Assembly: GCA_030834895.1 (NCBI GenBank)
Contig: JAUQXA010000059.1
Span: 186,001-250,000 of the forward strand
Length of the DNA: 64,000 nucleotides
Direction: 5' to 3'
From: Anaerolineales bacterium
GTDB lineage: Bacteria; Chloroflexota; Anaerolineae; Anaerolineales; Villigracilaceae
Positions 63,554 to 64,000 of the stretch are shown here, in pieces (position 1 is the first letter of the stretch; each line of letters starts with the position of its first letter). Under the pieces are notes generated by a model, which saw only the letters and a program-made list of their open reading frames with translations, searched no databases and had not been told where the DNA came from. The position numbers and the translations under genes are program-made.

Positions 63554-64000
63554 TTACTTTTTTACCAGTTTCTGCCCATCTTTATTGTCCTGCACCGACC
63601 AGCCTAATGCGGAGATTTGATTACGCAGGCGGTCTGATTCGGCGAAGTCTTTTCGGTCACGCGCCGTCTTTCTTTGATCCAGCAAGGCAAGGATCTCATT
63701 GGGCGGTGCATCTTCCTTCTTCTCCATGTTTGCGGCTTTTGACACCATCTCCCAGGCGTCGGGGCGGATATCCTGTTCGATTGCGGCAGGCGGTTGAAAT
63801 TGTCCCAGCTCACTGAGTGGAAACTTCGCACCGGCAGGGTAAATTTTCATTTCGTTTGATTTCAGCACCGAAACCGAACTAACCCCGTTGACCTCACAGC
63901 ATGAGGCTTCAAAGTCCAGGGTGAAGCCTGAATGTTCATCCAGCCCAACCACGATATTTTCAACAGGCAAAAGGCTGCGCCATTGGTCGAAACGTTCGAT
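63554..64000 (-). CDS. Protein with CysRS-like C-terminal domain, 3' part
   Basis: The frame is open to the right edge, so the N-terminal part is outside; 148 residues are visible. The last about 45 residues (LLDQRKTARDRKDFAESDRLRNQI, then ALGWSVQDNKDGQ) match the C-terminal helix pair of cysteinyl-tRNA synthetase (CysS/YqeB type). The preceding part (VENIVVGLDEHSGFTLDFE, VNGVSSVSVL) is not CysRS-like, which has catalytic and anticodon domains there. It therefore seems a different protein that shares the small domain. Family name not certain. Confidence 0.6.
   Translation of the reverse strand: MERFDQWRSLLPVENIVVGLDEHSGFTLDFEASCCEVNGVSSVSVLKSNEMKIYPAGAKFPLSELGQFQPPAAIEQDIRPDAWEMVSKAANMEKKEDAPPNEILALLDQRKTARDRKDFAESDRLRNQISALGWSVQDNKDGQKLVKK

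Overview
The window looks like one chromosomal stretch from a Chloroflexota bacterium, most likely class Anaerolineae. This is inferred from gene content and protein style: Pro/Thr-rich lipoproteins, surface proteins carrying a [LI]PxTG-FAP motif next to a sortase domain, an NfnAB-type flavoprotein pair, a GTP-type PEP carboxykinase and dispersed inverted repeats built on GTCATTGCGAG. No rRNA is present; one tRNA-Arg(TCT) is. No CRISPR array was seen.

Layout. 1-4356: end of pckG, an M23 peptidase lipoprotein, a beta-propeller lipoprotein and a small partner gene. 4734-7716: a GNAT remnant, a GbsR/MarR regulator with an operator over its own promoter and a related site before a polyprenyl diphosphate synthase, an SRPBCC-like protein and a STAS protein. 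7967-10235: nfnA-nfnB. 10318-12987: a haem-motif lipoprotein and a coupled pair of uncharacterised genes. 13103-17584: tRNA-Arg, then a compact run hsp20-lon-receiver-GNAT-mog. 17637-18877: a scar with an IS3 remnant fused to a broken PPOX/F420 oxidoreductase gene, plus inverted repeats. 18936-25378: an Ig-like lipoprotein, a CpXC protein, PepF and a soluble histidine kinase.

25583-44248 is the most striking region. Two large secreted proteins (4281 and 1517 aa) share an N-terminal repeat array, an [LI]PxTG motif and a C-terminal sortase domain with His, Cys and Arg. Each is preceded by a leader that I read as a cyclic-di-GMP-II riboswitch whose 3' strand is shared with an intrinsic terminator. 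A TIR-domain gene sits between them. The likely reading is a c-di-GMP-controlled adhesin system in which substrate motif and transpeptidase are in one polypeptide. The larger protein differs from the smaller mainly by 15 inserted SdrD_B-like domains.

44339-56xxx: a class III aminotransferase, a ROK kinase, a GMC oxidoreductase with an in-frame repeat insertion, a META lipoprotein, an MBOAT/SGNH O-acylation pair, a MerR-TipAS regulator with a 19-bp-spacer promoter that seems to give a leaderless mRNA, an RluA-type pseudouridine synthase, a NarL-type response regulator followed by a lux-box-like palindrome, and a secreted protein with a protease propeptide but a beta-helix body. That last gene is cut off by an intact IS5-type element (57019-58084). 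58175-64000: ndk, a 1114-aa TPR protein with many PDWL motifs, a pyrimidine-nucleoside phosphorylase and the end of a gene with a CysRS-like C-terminal domain.
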